8,840 bases of DNA from Actinomycetes bacterium (GCA_023386675.1 JAEWJG010000153.1:1-8840), one strand, 5' to 3'; counted from the first letter of the stretch, positions 1 to 7,123 are shown. Notes: generated by a model not told the origin, from the letters alone. Made by a program: numbers and translations.

Positions 1-70
1 GTGCTGCTGCGGCCAGACCGGCGGCTGCGGTCGCGGCGAGAAGGGCGAAGCGGCGGGTGGTGAGGGGCAT
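1..70 (-). CDS. Secreted protein of unknown function, N-terminus only (runs off left edge)
   Basis: An ATG on the minus strand at 70-68 opens a frame that stays open to the left edge (23 codons). The translation begins MPLTTRRFALLAATAAAG and continues as an alanine-rich hydrophobic run. This is a signal-peptide pattern: a short polar and basic N-region followed by a hydrophobic core. The paired arginines followed by F-A-L-L loosely resemble a twin-arginine (Tat) motif, but a Sec signal is equally possible. A purine-rich stretch (GAGAGACGAG on the minus strand, about 80-90) can act as a ribosome binding site, and an extended -10 box lies about 60 bp upstream. The gene is divergent from argS. 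The mature protein is outside the window, so no function can be given. The frame is short, so chance is not fully excluded. Confidence 0.55.
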   Translation of the reverse strand, partial: MPLTTRRFALLAATAAAGLAAAA

Positions 71-125
71 GCGGCGACTCGTCTCTCTGCTCGGCGCGCG
101 CCGTGCGGGAGCGCGCGTCGCGACG

Positions 126-131
126 ACCCTA
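126..131 (-). promoter_or_regulatory. Candidate extended -10 box for the divergent secreted-protein gene
   Basis: The minus strand reads TGATAGGGT, a TGN extension followed by a TANNNT hexamer (TAGGGT). It would start transcription near 119, giving a leader of about 50 nt before the ATG at 70. No clear -35 is seen, which is common for extended -10 promoters. It lies in the only AT-richer patch of the intergenic region. Confidence 0.35.
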
Positions 132-157
132 TCAATTCGGGCTGCACCGTCCCGACC

Positions 158-182
158 GCGCGCGGGATCGCGTCCCGCGCGC
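158..182. repeat. Perfect 10-bp inverted repeat upstream of the argS -10 box
   Basis: The arms GCGCGCGGGA (158-167) and TCCCGCGCGC (173-182) are exact reverse complements around a 5-base centre (TCGCG). The repeat ends 4 bp before the argS -10 hexamer and so covers the -35 position. It could be a protein operator or chance in very GC-rich DNA. It has no T-tract and sits in front of a gene, so it does not look like a terminator. Confidence 0.5.
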
Positions 183-186
183 CCGG

Positions 187-192
187 TAGAAT
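187..192 (+). promoter_or_regulatory. argS -10 box, leaderless arrangement
   Basis: TAGAAT at 187-192 matches the actinobacterial TANNNT -10 consensus. It ends 8 bp before the argS ATG, so transcription would begin at or within a base or two of the start codon. There is no Shine-Dalgarno sequence in the intervening CGATCCTC. Together these suggest a leaderless mRNA, which is common in actinobacteria. The context CCCGGTAGAAT closely matches the candidate lysA -10 region. Confidence 0.6.
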
Positions 193-200
193 CGATCCTC

Positions 201-1904
201 ATGACTCCCGCTGACCTCTCCGCCGCCCTCCTCGACATCGTGACGACGGTCGTCGAGCAGCGACGAGAGGCCGGCGCCGACATCCCCGAACTGTCCCTGA
301 CCGTCGACGACGTGCCGCTGGAGCGCCCGAAGAACCGGGACCACGGCGACTGGGCGTCCAACGTCGCGATGCGCCTGGCGAAGAAGGTCGGCGCGAACCC
401 GCGCGAGCTCGCCGAGCAGATCGCGACGGCGGCCGCCGGCATCGACGGTGTCGCATCCGCCGAGGTCGCCGGCCCCGGCTTCATCAACTTCCGACTGGAG
501 GCCGCAGCCGCCGGTCAGCTCGCGCAGACCATCGTCGAGGCCGGCGAGGCGTACGGCCGCGGCGACGTCTACGACGGTCTCACCGTCAACCTCGAGTTCG
601 TCTCCGCCAACCCGACCGGTCCCGTCCACATGGGCGGCGCCCGCTGGGCGGCCGTCGGCGACAGCCTGGCGCGCATCCTGCAGGCCGAGGGCGCGGACGT
701 GACGCGCGAGTACTACTTCAACGACCACGGCTCGCAGATCGACCGGTTCGCCCGCAGCCTCCTCGCCGCGTACCTCGGTGAGCCGACGCCGGAGGACGGG
801 TACGGCGGCGCGTACATCGGCGAGATCGCCGACCGCGTCGTGACCGCATACTCGGAGGACACCGCCGGCGGCGACCTCGCCGCCCTCCCGCGCGAGCAGC
901 AGCAGGAGGTCTTCCGCTCCGTCGGGACGCAGCTGATGTTCGAGGAGATCAAGCAGCGCCTCCACTCGTTCGGCGTCGACTTCGACGTGTACTTCCACGA
1001 GGACTCGCTGCACGAGTCCGGCGCGGTCGAGCGCGCGATCGAGCGCCTGCGCGAGCAGGGCCACATCTTCGAGGCGGACGGCGCGATCTGGCTGCGCACC
1101 TCGACGTTCGGCGACGACCGCGACCGCGTCGTGATCCGCTCCAACGGCGAGCCCGCCTACATCTCGGGCGACCTCGGCTACTACCTCGACAAGCGCGAGC
1201 GCGGCTTCGAGCAGAACATCATCATGCTGGGCGCCGACCACCACGGGTACATCGGCCGCATGATGGCGATGGTGGAGGCGTTCGGCGACGTCCCGAACGT
1301 CAACCTGCAGATCCTGATCGGGCAGATGGTGAATCTGGTCAAGGACGGCGAGCCCATGCGGATGTCGAAGCGCGCAGGCACGATCGTGACGCTCGACGAC
1401 CTGGTCGACGCGGTGGGGGTCGACGCCGCCCGCTACTCCCTGGTGCGCTCGTCCACCGACTCGCAGCTCGACATCGACCTCGATCTGCTCGCCAAGCGCA
1501 GCAACGAGAACCCGGTCTACTACGTGCAGTACGCGCACGCCCGCACCCGCTCGGTCGCGGCGAACGCCGAGAAGGCGGGAGTCGACCACAGTGCGTTCGC
1601 GCCTGAGCTGCTCACGCACGAGACCGAGTCGGCGCTGCTGGGCGGTCTGCAGGAGTTCCCGCGCGTCGTGGCGCAGGCGGCGGAGCTGCGCGAGCCGCAC
1701 CGCGTCGCCCGCTACATCGAGGAGCTCGCCGGCCTGTACCACGCCTGGTACGCCGTCCGCGACGGGTCCACCCGCGTGCTCCCGCACGGCGAGGAGCCGG
1801 TCACCGACCTGCACCGCACCCGCCTGTGGCTGAACGACGCGACCGGCCAGGTCATCCGCAACGGTCTCGGGCTGCTGGGGGTCTCGGCGCCCGACCGCAT
1901 GTGA
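201..1904 (+). CDS. argS: Arginyl-tRNA synthetase
   Basis: This class I synthetase joins arginine to tRNA-Arg using ATP in the cytoplasm; family members need tRNA bound to activate the amino acid. The protein is 567 residues, a normal bacterial ArgRS length. An N-terminal Arg-tRNA synthetase domain comes first. The HIGH-type motif is NPTGPVHMGG, with HMGG at residues 143-146. The second ATP-binding signature is MRMSKR at 386-391, standing in for KMSKS. The C-terminal DALR anticodon-binding domain begins near YYVQYAHAR at about residue 440. The frame is open back to 57, but ATG 201 is chosen because it gives the expected N-terminus (MTPADLS) and follows a -10 box in a leaderless arrangement. 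The HMGG form is close to the HIGG form I recall from mycobacterial ArgRS and is not a defect. The downstream DUF2993 gene follows after 29 bp and is probably cotranscribed. Confidence 0.97.
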   Translation: MTPADLSAALLDIVTTVVEQRREAGADIPELSLTVDDVPLERPKNRDHGDWASNVAMRLAKKVGANPRELAEQIATAAAGIDGVASAEVAGPGFINFRLEAAAAGQLAQTIVEAGEAYGRGDVYDGLTVNLEFVSANPTGPVHMGGARWAAVGDSLARILQAEGADVTREYYFNDHGSQIDRFARSLLAAYLGEPTPEDGYGGAYIGEIADRVVTAYSEDTAGGDLAALPREQQQEVFRSVGTQLMFEEIKQRLHSFGVDFDVYFHEDSLHESGAVERAIERLREQGHIFEADGAIWLRTSTFGDDRDRVVIRSNGEPAYISGDLGYYLDKRERGFEQNIIMLGADHHGYIGRMMAMVEAFGDVPNVNLQILIGQMVNLVKDGEPMRMSKRAGTIVTLDDLVDAVGVDAARYSLVRSSTDSQLDIDLDLLAKRSNENPVYYVQYAHARTRSVAANAEKAGVDHSAFAPELLTHETESALLGGLQEFPRVVAQAAELREPHRVARYIEELAGLYHAWYAVRDGSTRVLPHGEEPVTDLHRTRLWLNDATGQVIRNGLGLLGVSAPDRM

Positions 1905-1933
1905 CCACGCACCGATCTGACGGAGGGACAGGC

Positions 1934-2728
1934 ATGAGCGACAACACCACGCAGGTGCTCCCTGCACCGGAGGCTCCTGCGCGCCGCCGCCGGCCGCGGT
2001 GGCTGAAGGTGCTGCTCGGGATCGGCATCCCGGTCATCGTGATCGTCGTGCTGCTGGTGATCGCGGACTTCGCCGTGCGCGCCTACGCCGAGCAGCGGGT
2101 GTCCGACGAGATCGAGAAGAACCTGCCGTCCGACATCCACGGCCAGGTGCACACGCACATCGGCGGTTTCTCCGTCATCCAGCAGTACCTGTCCGGCACG
2201 TTCCAGCGGGTCGAGCTGGATGCGCCCCAGGTCGTGGTGAAGGGCGCGCCGCTGAGCGCCAAGGTCGTCGCGACGGGTGTGCCCGCCGACTTCTCCAAGC
2301 CCATCTCCGACGCGACGGGGACGCTGTCGATCAGCCAGTCCTCGCTCAACAAGCTGGTGCAGATCCCCGGTGCGACCGGCGACATCACGCTGAACACCGG
2401 GACGATCGGCTACGACGGCACGATCGACCTCCTCGGCCTGCCGGTCCGCTACACCGTGACGGCGACTCCGAAGGCCGCCGGCGACCAGGTGCTGCTGACC
2501 GCCGACAAGGCGTCGCTGAAGACAGGCGCGGGCAACGTGAACCTCGACCGCCTGCTGCAGGCGCTGACATCGCAGGGACCGTTCCCGGTCTGCGCGGCGC
2601 AGTACCTGCCGGACGGCGTCAAGGTCTCCGACATCGTCGTCACGCCGGGTCACGCGACCGTGACGCTCACCGCCTCCGGCTTCGTGCTCGACGAGAAGTT
2701 CCTGAACAGCAAGGGCAGCTGCTCCTGA
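1934..2728 (+). CDS. LmeA-like phospholipid-binding protein (DUF2993), membrane-anchored or secreted
   Basis: A 264-residue protein. A basic stretch (RRRRPRWLK, residues 17-25) precedes a strongly hydrophobic segment at about 26-45 (LGIGIPVIVIVVLLVIADF). This predicts a signal anchor with the rest outside the membrane. The exported part has the DUF2993 pattern: alternating beta-rich segments, a 'GTFQRVELDAPQV' region near residue 90, and a closing 'LPDGVKVSDIVVTPG' segment. The best-studied member, mycobacterial LmeA, binds phosphoinositides in the periplasm and affects lipomannan elongation; the same role here is only inferred. The two cysteines, C220 and C263, could form a disulfide outside the cell. 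The ATG is preceded by a strong Shine-Dalgarno (GGAGGG, 1922-1927) with 6-bp spacing. The gene lies 29 bp after argS and shares a convergent terminator-like hairpin with the gene downstream. Confidence 0.82.
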   Translation: MSDNTTQVLPAPEAPARRRRPRWLKVLLGIGIPVIVIVVLLVIADFAVRAYAEQRVSDEIEKNLPSDIHGQVHTHIGGFSVIQQYLSGTFQRVELDAPQVVVKGAPLSAKVVATGVPADFSKPISDATGTLSISQSSLNKLVQIPGATGDITLNTGTIGYDGTIDLLGLPVRYTVTATPKAAGDQVLLTADKASLKTGAGNVNLDRLLQALTSQGPFPVCAAQYLPDGVKVSDIVVTPGHATVTLTASGFVLDEKFLNSKGSCS

Positions 2729-2748
2729 CGGCTGTCGGCGTCAGGAGC
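2721..2748. terminator. Shared hairpin between convergent genes, contains both stop codons
   Basis: GCTCCTGACG (2721-2730) and CGTCAGGAGC (2739-2748) form a perfect 10-bp stem with an 8-base loop. The TGA of the DUF2993 gene (2726-2728) and the stop of the minus-strand gene (TCA, 2741-2743) lie symmetrically in the two arms. A stem between convergent genes fits a bidirectional terminator. There is no T-tract on either side, so if it terminates, it is a tract-less hairpin of the sort often proposed for actinobacteria, or an mRNA 3' end stabiliser. Confidence 0.6.
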
Positions 2749-2992
2749 GCGGGCGCAGCGAGATGAGGTGCCCGGCCGCATCCAGCATCCAGGCGAACGC
2801 CGCGACGGTCGTTGCAGCGTCCGTCCCGTGAGCGGTCGGCCGCACCACCACGCGGTAGCCGGCGGGACCTTCCGCCGGCGCGTCCACGGGCTGGATGGTC
2901 ATCGCCGGCCGTCCGGAGACAGCGCGGGCGTAGGCGGTCAGCTGGCGATGCGTGCAGCCGCGCACGCGGAGGTCGTAGGTGAAGGTGTGCAT
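2741..2992 (-). CDS. Small protein of unknown function, possible ferredoxin/ACT-like fold
   Basis: An 83-residue protein (MHTFTYDLRV...HLISLRPRS) that I do not recognise by name. Reading by eye, the pattern is strand (3-10), helix (15-26), strand (30-38), strand (45-54), helix (57-73), strand (75-80). That is beta-alpha-beta-beta-alpha-beta, the order of ferredoxin-like and ACT-like domains. It has one cysteine (C13), no signal peptide and no membrane segment. Support for a real gene is its convergent placement: its stop lies in one arm of a 10-bp hairpin whose other arm holds the DUF2993 stop. The start is uncertain. ATG 2992 has AGAGG only 1-2 bases upstream, which is too close for a good ribosome binding site. 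An upstream ATG at 3076 would give 111 residues but would run across the lysA promoter and lacks the folded-looking pattern. Function is unknown. Confidence 0.6.
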   Translation of the reverse strand: MHTFTYDLRVRGCTHRQLTAYARAVSGRPAMTIQPVDAPAEGPAGYRVVVRPTAHGTDAATTVAAFAWMLDAAGHLISLRPRS

Positions 2993-3053
2993 ACCTCTAC
3001 AGACCGGGCGAGGGCCGTTCGTAACACGCAGCAAGCCGCCCGTCTCGCCCCGG

Positions 3054-3059
3054 TAGACT
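3054..3059 (+). promoter_or_regulatory. Candidate -10 box for the lysA-hom-thrC-thrB operon
   Basis: TAGACT fits TANNNT and lies in the context CCCCGGTAGACT, which shares the 9-mer CCCGGTAGA with the argS -10 region. Transcription would begin near 3066 and give a leader of about 80 nt before lysA. The -35 position (about 3031-3036) shows no good match to TTGACA. Confidence 0.45.
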
Positions 3060-3065
3060 TCCAGG

Positions 3066-3147
3066 GCACTCTCCATCCGGCTTCAGGGGCCAATCCGGGT
3101 CCGCTCGCCTAGGAGGCCCCCACTCGTCGCCGCCCGTGAGGATCCCT
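3066..3147 (+). promoter_or_regulatory. lysA leader with ribosome binding site and an unpaired-up AGGAGG
   Basis: The start of lysA is decided by GAGG (3138-3141), which sits 6 bases before ATG 3148. A perfect AGGAGG at 3111-3116 has no ATG, GTG or TTG at working distance; the nearest start-like codon is GTG 3136, 19 bases away. GGGGCC (3086-3091) and GGCCCC (3115-3120) can pair and would partly cover AGGAGG. I see no leader peptide, T-box or recognisable riboswitch. The rest of the gap (2993-3065) holds only the promoter region and nothing else that I can name. Confidence 0.4.
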
Positions 3148-4617
3148 ATGGCCGTCTCCGCCGCTGCCCCCAACCCGCTCGCCCCGCCCTGGCTGCACCC
3201 GCCGGCGGACGCCAACGCCCTCGCGCCCGGTCTGTGGTCTCGCACCGTCTCCCGTGATGGCGGCGTGCTGACCGTCGGCGGCGTCGCCGCGGCCGAGCTG
3301 GCCGAGCGCTTCGGCACCCCGCTCTACGTCATCGACGAGGAGGACGCCCGTTCGCGCGCCGCCGAGGTGCGCCGAGCGTTCGACGACGCGTTCGCCGAGG
3401 CCGGTACCGCCGCGAAGGTCTACTACGCGGGCAAGGCGTACCTGAGCGTCGAGGTCGCCCGGTGGATGGACGCCGCCGGCCTGTTCATCGACGTGTGCAG
3501 CGGAGGGGAGCTCGCCGTCGCGCTCGCCGCGGGCGTCGACCCCGAGCGGCTCGGCTTCCACGGCAACAACAAGTCGCTCGCCGAGATCGACCGTGCGGTG
3601 GAGGTCGGCATCGGCGCCATCGTGATCGACAGCCTCCAGGAGATCGACCGCGTCGCCGAGGCGGCCGCGCGCCGCGGCGTGACGCAGAGCGTCCGGCTGC
3701 GGGTCAACAGCGGCGTGCACGCACACACGCACGCGTTCCTGGCGACCGCGCACGAGGACCAGAAGTTCGGCATCGCGCTGGAGGCGGCGGTCGACGCCGT
3801 GGAGCGCATCCGCTCCCACCACTCCCTCGCCTTCCGCGGCCTGCACTGCCACATCGGCTCGCAGATCTTCGGCGCTGACGGCTTCGCCGAGTCCGCCGCA
3901 CGCCTCCTGACCCTGCACAAGCAGCTGCTCGCCGGCGGCGACGTGCCGGAGCTCAACCTCGGCGGCGGCTTCGGCATCGCCTACACCTCCGCCGACGATC
4001 CCGCGCCGATCGAGGTGCTGGCCCGGCGCATCGCCGAGACGGTGGCGGCGGGATGCGAGGAGCTCGACATCCCGCTCCCGGTCGTCGCGTTCGAGCCCGG
4101 CCGGTCGATCATCGGCACCGCCGGCCTCACGCTCTACACGGTCGGGACGACGAAGGATGTGCCGGTCGCGTTCCAGGACGACGGCGAGTCCGCGATCCGC
4201 CGCTACGTCAGCGTCGACGGCGGGATGAGCGACAACGCCCGCCGGGCGCTGTACGAGGCCGACTACTCCGCCCGCATCGCGAACCGCGTCTCGGACGCCG
4301 CGCCGGCGCTGGTCCGCGTCGCCGGCAAGCACTGCGAGAGCGGCGACATCGTGGTGGACGCAGAGTACCTGCCCGGCGACGTCGCCCCGGGCGACCTGCT
4401 CGCCGTCCCCGCGACCGGTGCCTACTGCTTCGCCCTGTCGAGCAACTACAACTATCTCGGGCGCCCACCCGTCGTCGCCGTGCGCGACGGAGACGCCCGC
4501 GTGATCGTCCGCGGCGAGACGATCGACGACCTGCTGGCGCGCGACGCCGCGTACAGCCCCGAGAGCACAGCCGCCGTCACCCGCCCCACCGCGACGAAGG
4601 AGCGCAGCCAGGCATGA
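3148..4617 (+). CDS. lysA: Diaminopimelate decarboxylase
   Basis: This PLP enzyme decarboxylates meso-diaminopimelate to L-lysine, the last step of lysine synthesis, in the cytoplasm. It has the fold type III (alanine-racemase-like barrel) layout. YYAGKAYLS carries the PLP-binding lysine K96. LHCHIGSQI is at 232-240, and the glycine-rich phosphate loop GGGFGI at 272-277. EPGR (316-319) and the CESGD active-site cysteine segment (C396) follow; C396 comes from the partner subunit in family dimers. The protein is 489 residues, some 40 longer than the roughly 447 I recall for the mycobacterial enzyme. The extra length is an N-terminal proline/alanine-rich stretch of about 30 residues and a short C-terminal tail. 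ATG 3148 is preferred over in-frame GTG 3136 because GAGG lies 6 bases upstream of it. The stop overlaps the hom start (ATGA), so the two are translationally coupled. Confidence 0.96.
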   Translation: MAVSAAAPNPLAPPWLHPPADANALAPGLWSRTVSRDGGVLTVGGVAAAELAERFGTPLYVIDEEDARSRAAEVRRAFDDAFAEAGTAAKVYYAGKAYLSVEVARWMDAAGLFIDVCSGGELAVALAAGVDPERLGFHGNNKSLAEIDRAVEVGIGAIVIDSLQEIDRVAEAAARRGVTQSVRLRVNSGVHAHTHAFLATAHEDQKFGIALEAAVDAVERIRSHHSLAFRGLHCHIGSQIFGADGFAESAARLLTLHKQLLAGGDVPELNLGGGFGIAYTSADDPAPIEVLARRIAETVAAGCEELDIPLPVVAFEPGRSIIGTAGLTLYTVGTTKDVPVAFQDDGESAIRRYVSVDGGMSDNARRALYEADYSARIANRVSDAAPALVRVAGKHCESGDIVVDAEYLPGDVAPGDLLAVPATGAYCFALSSNYNYLGRPPVVAVRDGDARVIVRGETIDDLLARDAAYSPESTAAVTRPTATKERSQA

Positions 4618-5987
4618 TCGAGTACCGCAACCTCCGCGTCGCCCTGCTCGGGGCCGGCTCCGTCGGCTCCCAGGTCGCCCGCCTGCTGCTGGAGCAGGGC
4701 GACGAGTTCGCCTCCCGCATCGGCGCCCGCCTCGAACTGGTCGGCATCGCCGTCCGGGATGTGGACGCCCCGCGCGACGTGGACCTGCCGCGTCACCTGT
4801 TCACGACCGACGCGAGCTCGCTCATCCTGGGCGCCGACATCGTCGTGGAGCTGATGGGCGGCATCGAGCCGGCCCGCGGCTACGTGCTGGAGGCGCTGAA
4901 CTCCGGCGCCGACGTCATCACCGCGAACAAGGCGCTGCTCGCGACCCACGGCCCCGAGCTGTTCGAGGCGGCCGAGCAGGTCGGCGCTCAGCTCTACTAC
5001 GAGGCGGCGGTCGCCGGGGCCATCCCGATCATCCGCCCGCTGCGAGACAGCCTCGCCGGCGACCGGATCAACCGCATCCTGGGCATCGTCAACGGCACGA
5101 CGAACTTCATCCTCGACCGGATGGACGTGAACGGCGAGACGCTGCAGGACGCGCTCGCGACCGCGGGGGAGCGCGGCTACGCCGAGGCCGACCCGACCGC
5201 CGACATCGGCGGCTACGACGCCGCGCAGAAGGCGGCCATCCTGGCGAGCCTCGCGTTCCACACCACCGTGCCGCTCGACCGCGTCTACCGCGAGGGCATC
5301 ACCAGCGTCACCAAGCAGCAGGTGGATGCGGCACGCGAGGCCGGCGCGGTCATCAAGCTGCTCGCGATCTGCGAGCGCATGACCGACCCGGAAACGGGGG
5401 AGGAGGGCGTCTCGGCCCGCGTCTACCCGGCGCTGATCAGCCGCGACCACCCGCTCGCCGCCGTGCACGGCGCGCACAACGCGGTGTTCGTGCAGTCCGC
5501 CGCCGCCGGCGACCTCATGTTCTACGGCGCGGGCGCCGGCGGCGTCGAGACGGCCTCCGCCGTGCTCGGCGACGTCGTCTCCGCCGCCCGCCGCCACGTC
5601 GTCGGCGGCCCCGGCGTCGCCGAGTCGACGCACGCCGGCATCCCGGTGCTCGACATCGGCCGCGTGGTCACCCGCTACCAGATCACCCTGGATGTGGAGG
5701 ATCAGCCGGGCGTTCTCGCCGCGGTCGCGCGCATCCTGAGCGACGGCGGCGTGAGCGTCGAGACCGTGCAGCAGTCGGTGCCGAGTCTGACCGGGCCCGT
5801 CGTCATCGCGGGTAACGCAGGCGGGGAGCCGGGCGCCCCGATTCACGGCGGCGGGACGGCCACCGCTACCCTGGTCATCGGAACCCACGAAGCCGAGGAG
5901 GCCGCGCTCGCGGCCACCGTCGAGGCGCTCGCTGCGAGCGATGTCGTGGTCGCCATCTCTTCCGTTCTCCGAGTCGAAGGATCGTAA
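4614..5987 (+). CDS. hom: Homoserine dehydrogenase (with C-terminal ACT domain)
   Basis: It reduces aspartate semialdehyde to homoserine with NAD(P)H, the branch leading to threonine and methionine. The protein has 457 residues and is monofunctional, with no aspartokinase part. The N-terminal Rossmann motif is GAGSVG (13-18), and ANKALL carries K106. The catalytic core shows NGTTNF (160-165) and YAEADPTADIGGYDAAQK (189-206). In it E191, D202 and K206 have the same spacing as E208, D219 and K223 of the yeast enzyme. An ACT domain starts near Y355 (YQITLDVEDQPGVLAAV) and runs to about residue 430. In the Corynebacterium enzyme this domain mediates threonine feedback inhibition, so the same is likely here. 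ATG 4614 overlaps the lysA stop, and AAGGAG (4597-4602) lies 11 bases upstream. The TAA stop shares one base with the thrC ATG. Confidence 0.97.
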   Translation: MIEYRNLRVALLGAGSVGSQVARLLLEQGDEFASRIGARLELVGIAVRDVDAPRDVDLPRHLFTTDASSLILGADIVVELMGGIEPARGYVLEALNSGADVITANKALLATHGPELFEAAEQVGAQLYYEAAVAGAIPIIRPLRDSLAGDRINRILGIVNGTTNFILDRMDVNGETLQDALATAGERGYAEADPTADIGGYDAAQKAAILASLAFHTTVPLDRVYREGITSVTKQQVDAAREAGAVIKLLAICERMTDPETGEEGVSARVYPALISRDHPLAAVHGAHNAVFVQSAAAGDLMFYGAGAGGVETASAVLGDVVSAARRHVVGGPGVAESTHAGIPVLDIGRVVTRYQITLDVEDQPGVLAAVARILSDGGVSVETVQQSVPSLTGPVVIAGNAGGEPGAPIHGGGTATATLVIGTHEAEEAALAATVEALAASDVVVAISSVLRVEGS

Positions 5988-7123
5988 TGCCCCAGCCGAA
6001 GGCCTACAGTCGTCAGTGGCGAGGCGTCCTCCGCGAGTACGCGGACCGCCTGAACATCTCCGACGCCACTCCGATCGTCACGCTCGGCGAGGGCGGCACG
6101 CCGCTCATCCCCGCCCCCGCGCTGTCCGCGCGCACGGGCGCCGACGTGTACGTCAAGTTCGAGGGCATGAACCCGACCGGGTCGTTCAAGGACCGCGGCA
6201 TGACCATGGCCATCTCGAAGGCCGTCGAGCACGGCGCGAAGGCCGTCATCTGCGCCTCGACCGGCAACACGTCGGCGTCGGCCGCAGCGTACGCGACGCA
6301 CGCGGGCATCCAGGCGGTCGTGCTCGTGCCGGAGGGCAAGATCGCGATGGGCAAGCTCAGCCAGGCCATCGCGCACAACGCGCAGCTGCTGCAGGTGCAG
6401 GGCAACTTCGACGACTGTCTCGACATCGCCCGCGAGCTCGCCACGAACTACCCGGTGCACCTGGTCAACTCGGTGAACCCGGACCGCATCGAGGGCCAGA
6501 AGACCGCGGCCTTCGAGGTCGTGGAGGCGCTGGGCGACGCCCCGGACTTCCACCTCGTCCCGGTCGGCAACGCCGGCAACTACACCGCCTACCACCGCGG
6601 CTACAGCGAGGAGCTGCAGCGCGGCGAGTCGACGAAGCTTCCGCGCATGTTCGGCTTCCAGGCCGCCGGGAGCGCCCCGATCGTGCTCGGCCACGCCGTC
6701 AAGGACCCGGACACGATCGCGACCGCGATCCGCATCGGCAACCCGGCCTCGTGGGAGCTCGCGCTCAACGCGCGCGACGACAGCGACGGCTACTTCGGCG
6801 CGATCGACGACGCCAAGATCCTGGAGGCGCACCGCATCCTCTCCGCCGAAGTCGGCATCTTCGTCGAGCCCGCGTCCGCGATCAGCGTGGCCGGCCTGCT
6901 GGAGCGCGCCGAGGCCGGCATCATCCCGGCCGGCGCGACCGTCGTGCTGACGGTGACCGGCCACGGCCTGAAGGACCCCCAGTGGGCCCTCCGCACCGCC
7001 GACGGCTCCGACGTGCAGCCGACCGTGGTGCCGGTGGACACGACCGCGATCGCCGACGTGCTCGGCCTCGCGGCGAACTCCGCCTCCAGCGAGTCCGCTC
7101 CGGCCGCCGGGGCGAACGCGTGA
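5987..7123 (+). CDS. thrC: Threonine synthase
   Basis: It converts O-phospho-L-homoserine to L-threonine and phosphate, using PLP, as the last step of the pathway. The protein has 378 residues and is a fold type II PLP enzyme of the shorter class. GSFKDRGM carries the PLP lysine K68, and STGNTSASAAAY (91-102) binds the cofactor ring region. VGNAGN (193-198) is the glycine-rich loop that holds the PLP phosphate. The last 20 or so residues (ANSASSESAPAAG) are low complexity and look like a loose tail. The ATG shares one base with the hom stop (TAATG). GAAGGA (5976-5981) lies 5 bases upstream and is a good ribosome binding site. Its stop overlaps the thrB GTG start. It sits before the kinase that makes its substrate, which is the order I know from mycobacteria. 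Confidence 0.96.
   Translation: MPQPKAYSRQWRGVLREYADRLNISDATPIVTLGEGGTPLIPAPALSARTGADVYVKFEGMNPTGSFKDRGMTMAISKAVEHGAKAVICASTGNTSASAAAYATHAGIQAVVLVPEGKIAMGKLSQAIAHNAQLLQVQGNFDDCLDIARELATNYPVHLVNSVNPDRIEGQKTAAFEVVEALGDAPDFHLVPVGNAGNYTAYHRGYSEELQRGESTKLPRMFGFQAAGSAPIVLGHAVKDPDTIATAIRIGNPASWELALNARDDSDGYFGAIDDAKILEAHRILSAEVGIFVEPASAISVAGLLERAEAGIIPAGATVVLTVTGHGLKDPQWALRTADGSDVQPTVVPVDTTAIADVLGLAANSASSESAPAAGANA

Noticed and set aside
92..103. Palindrome CGGCGCGCGCCG upstream of the divergent gene
   Set aside because: It is a simple alternating GC run with no matching element; chance is likely at this base composition.
627..638. HMGG in place of HIGH in arginyl-tRNA synthetase as a possible defect
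   Set aside because: Actinobacterial ArgRS proteins carry a similar HIGG form as far as I recall, and the rest of the motif NPTGPVHMGG is intact.
132..1967. Long minus-strand open frame (611 codons) across argS
   Set aside because: It mirrors a well-supported argS and reads as Arg/Val/Asp/Ala-rich low-information protein, as expected from the complement of high-GC codons.
2741..3076. Longer 111-residue version of the small minus-strand gene
   Set aside because: It would cover the lysA -10 box, and the added N-terminal residues break the compact alternating pattern; ATG 2992 is preferred though not certain.
3109..4332. Minus-strand open frame of 407 codons opposite lysA
   Set aside because: All catalytic motifs of LysA lie on the plus strand in this span; the minus frame shows no domain and is a GC-driven shadow.
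4452..5888. Minus-strand open frame of 478 codons opposite hom
   Set aside because: Same shadow pattern; the plus strand holds the full homoserine dehydrogenase with E191, D202 and K206 in place.
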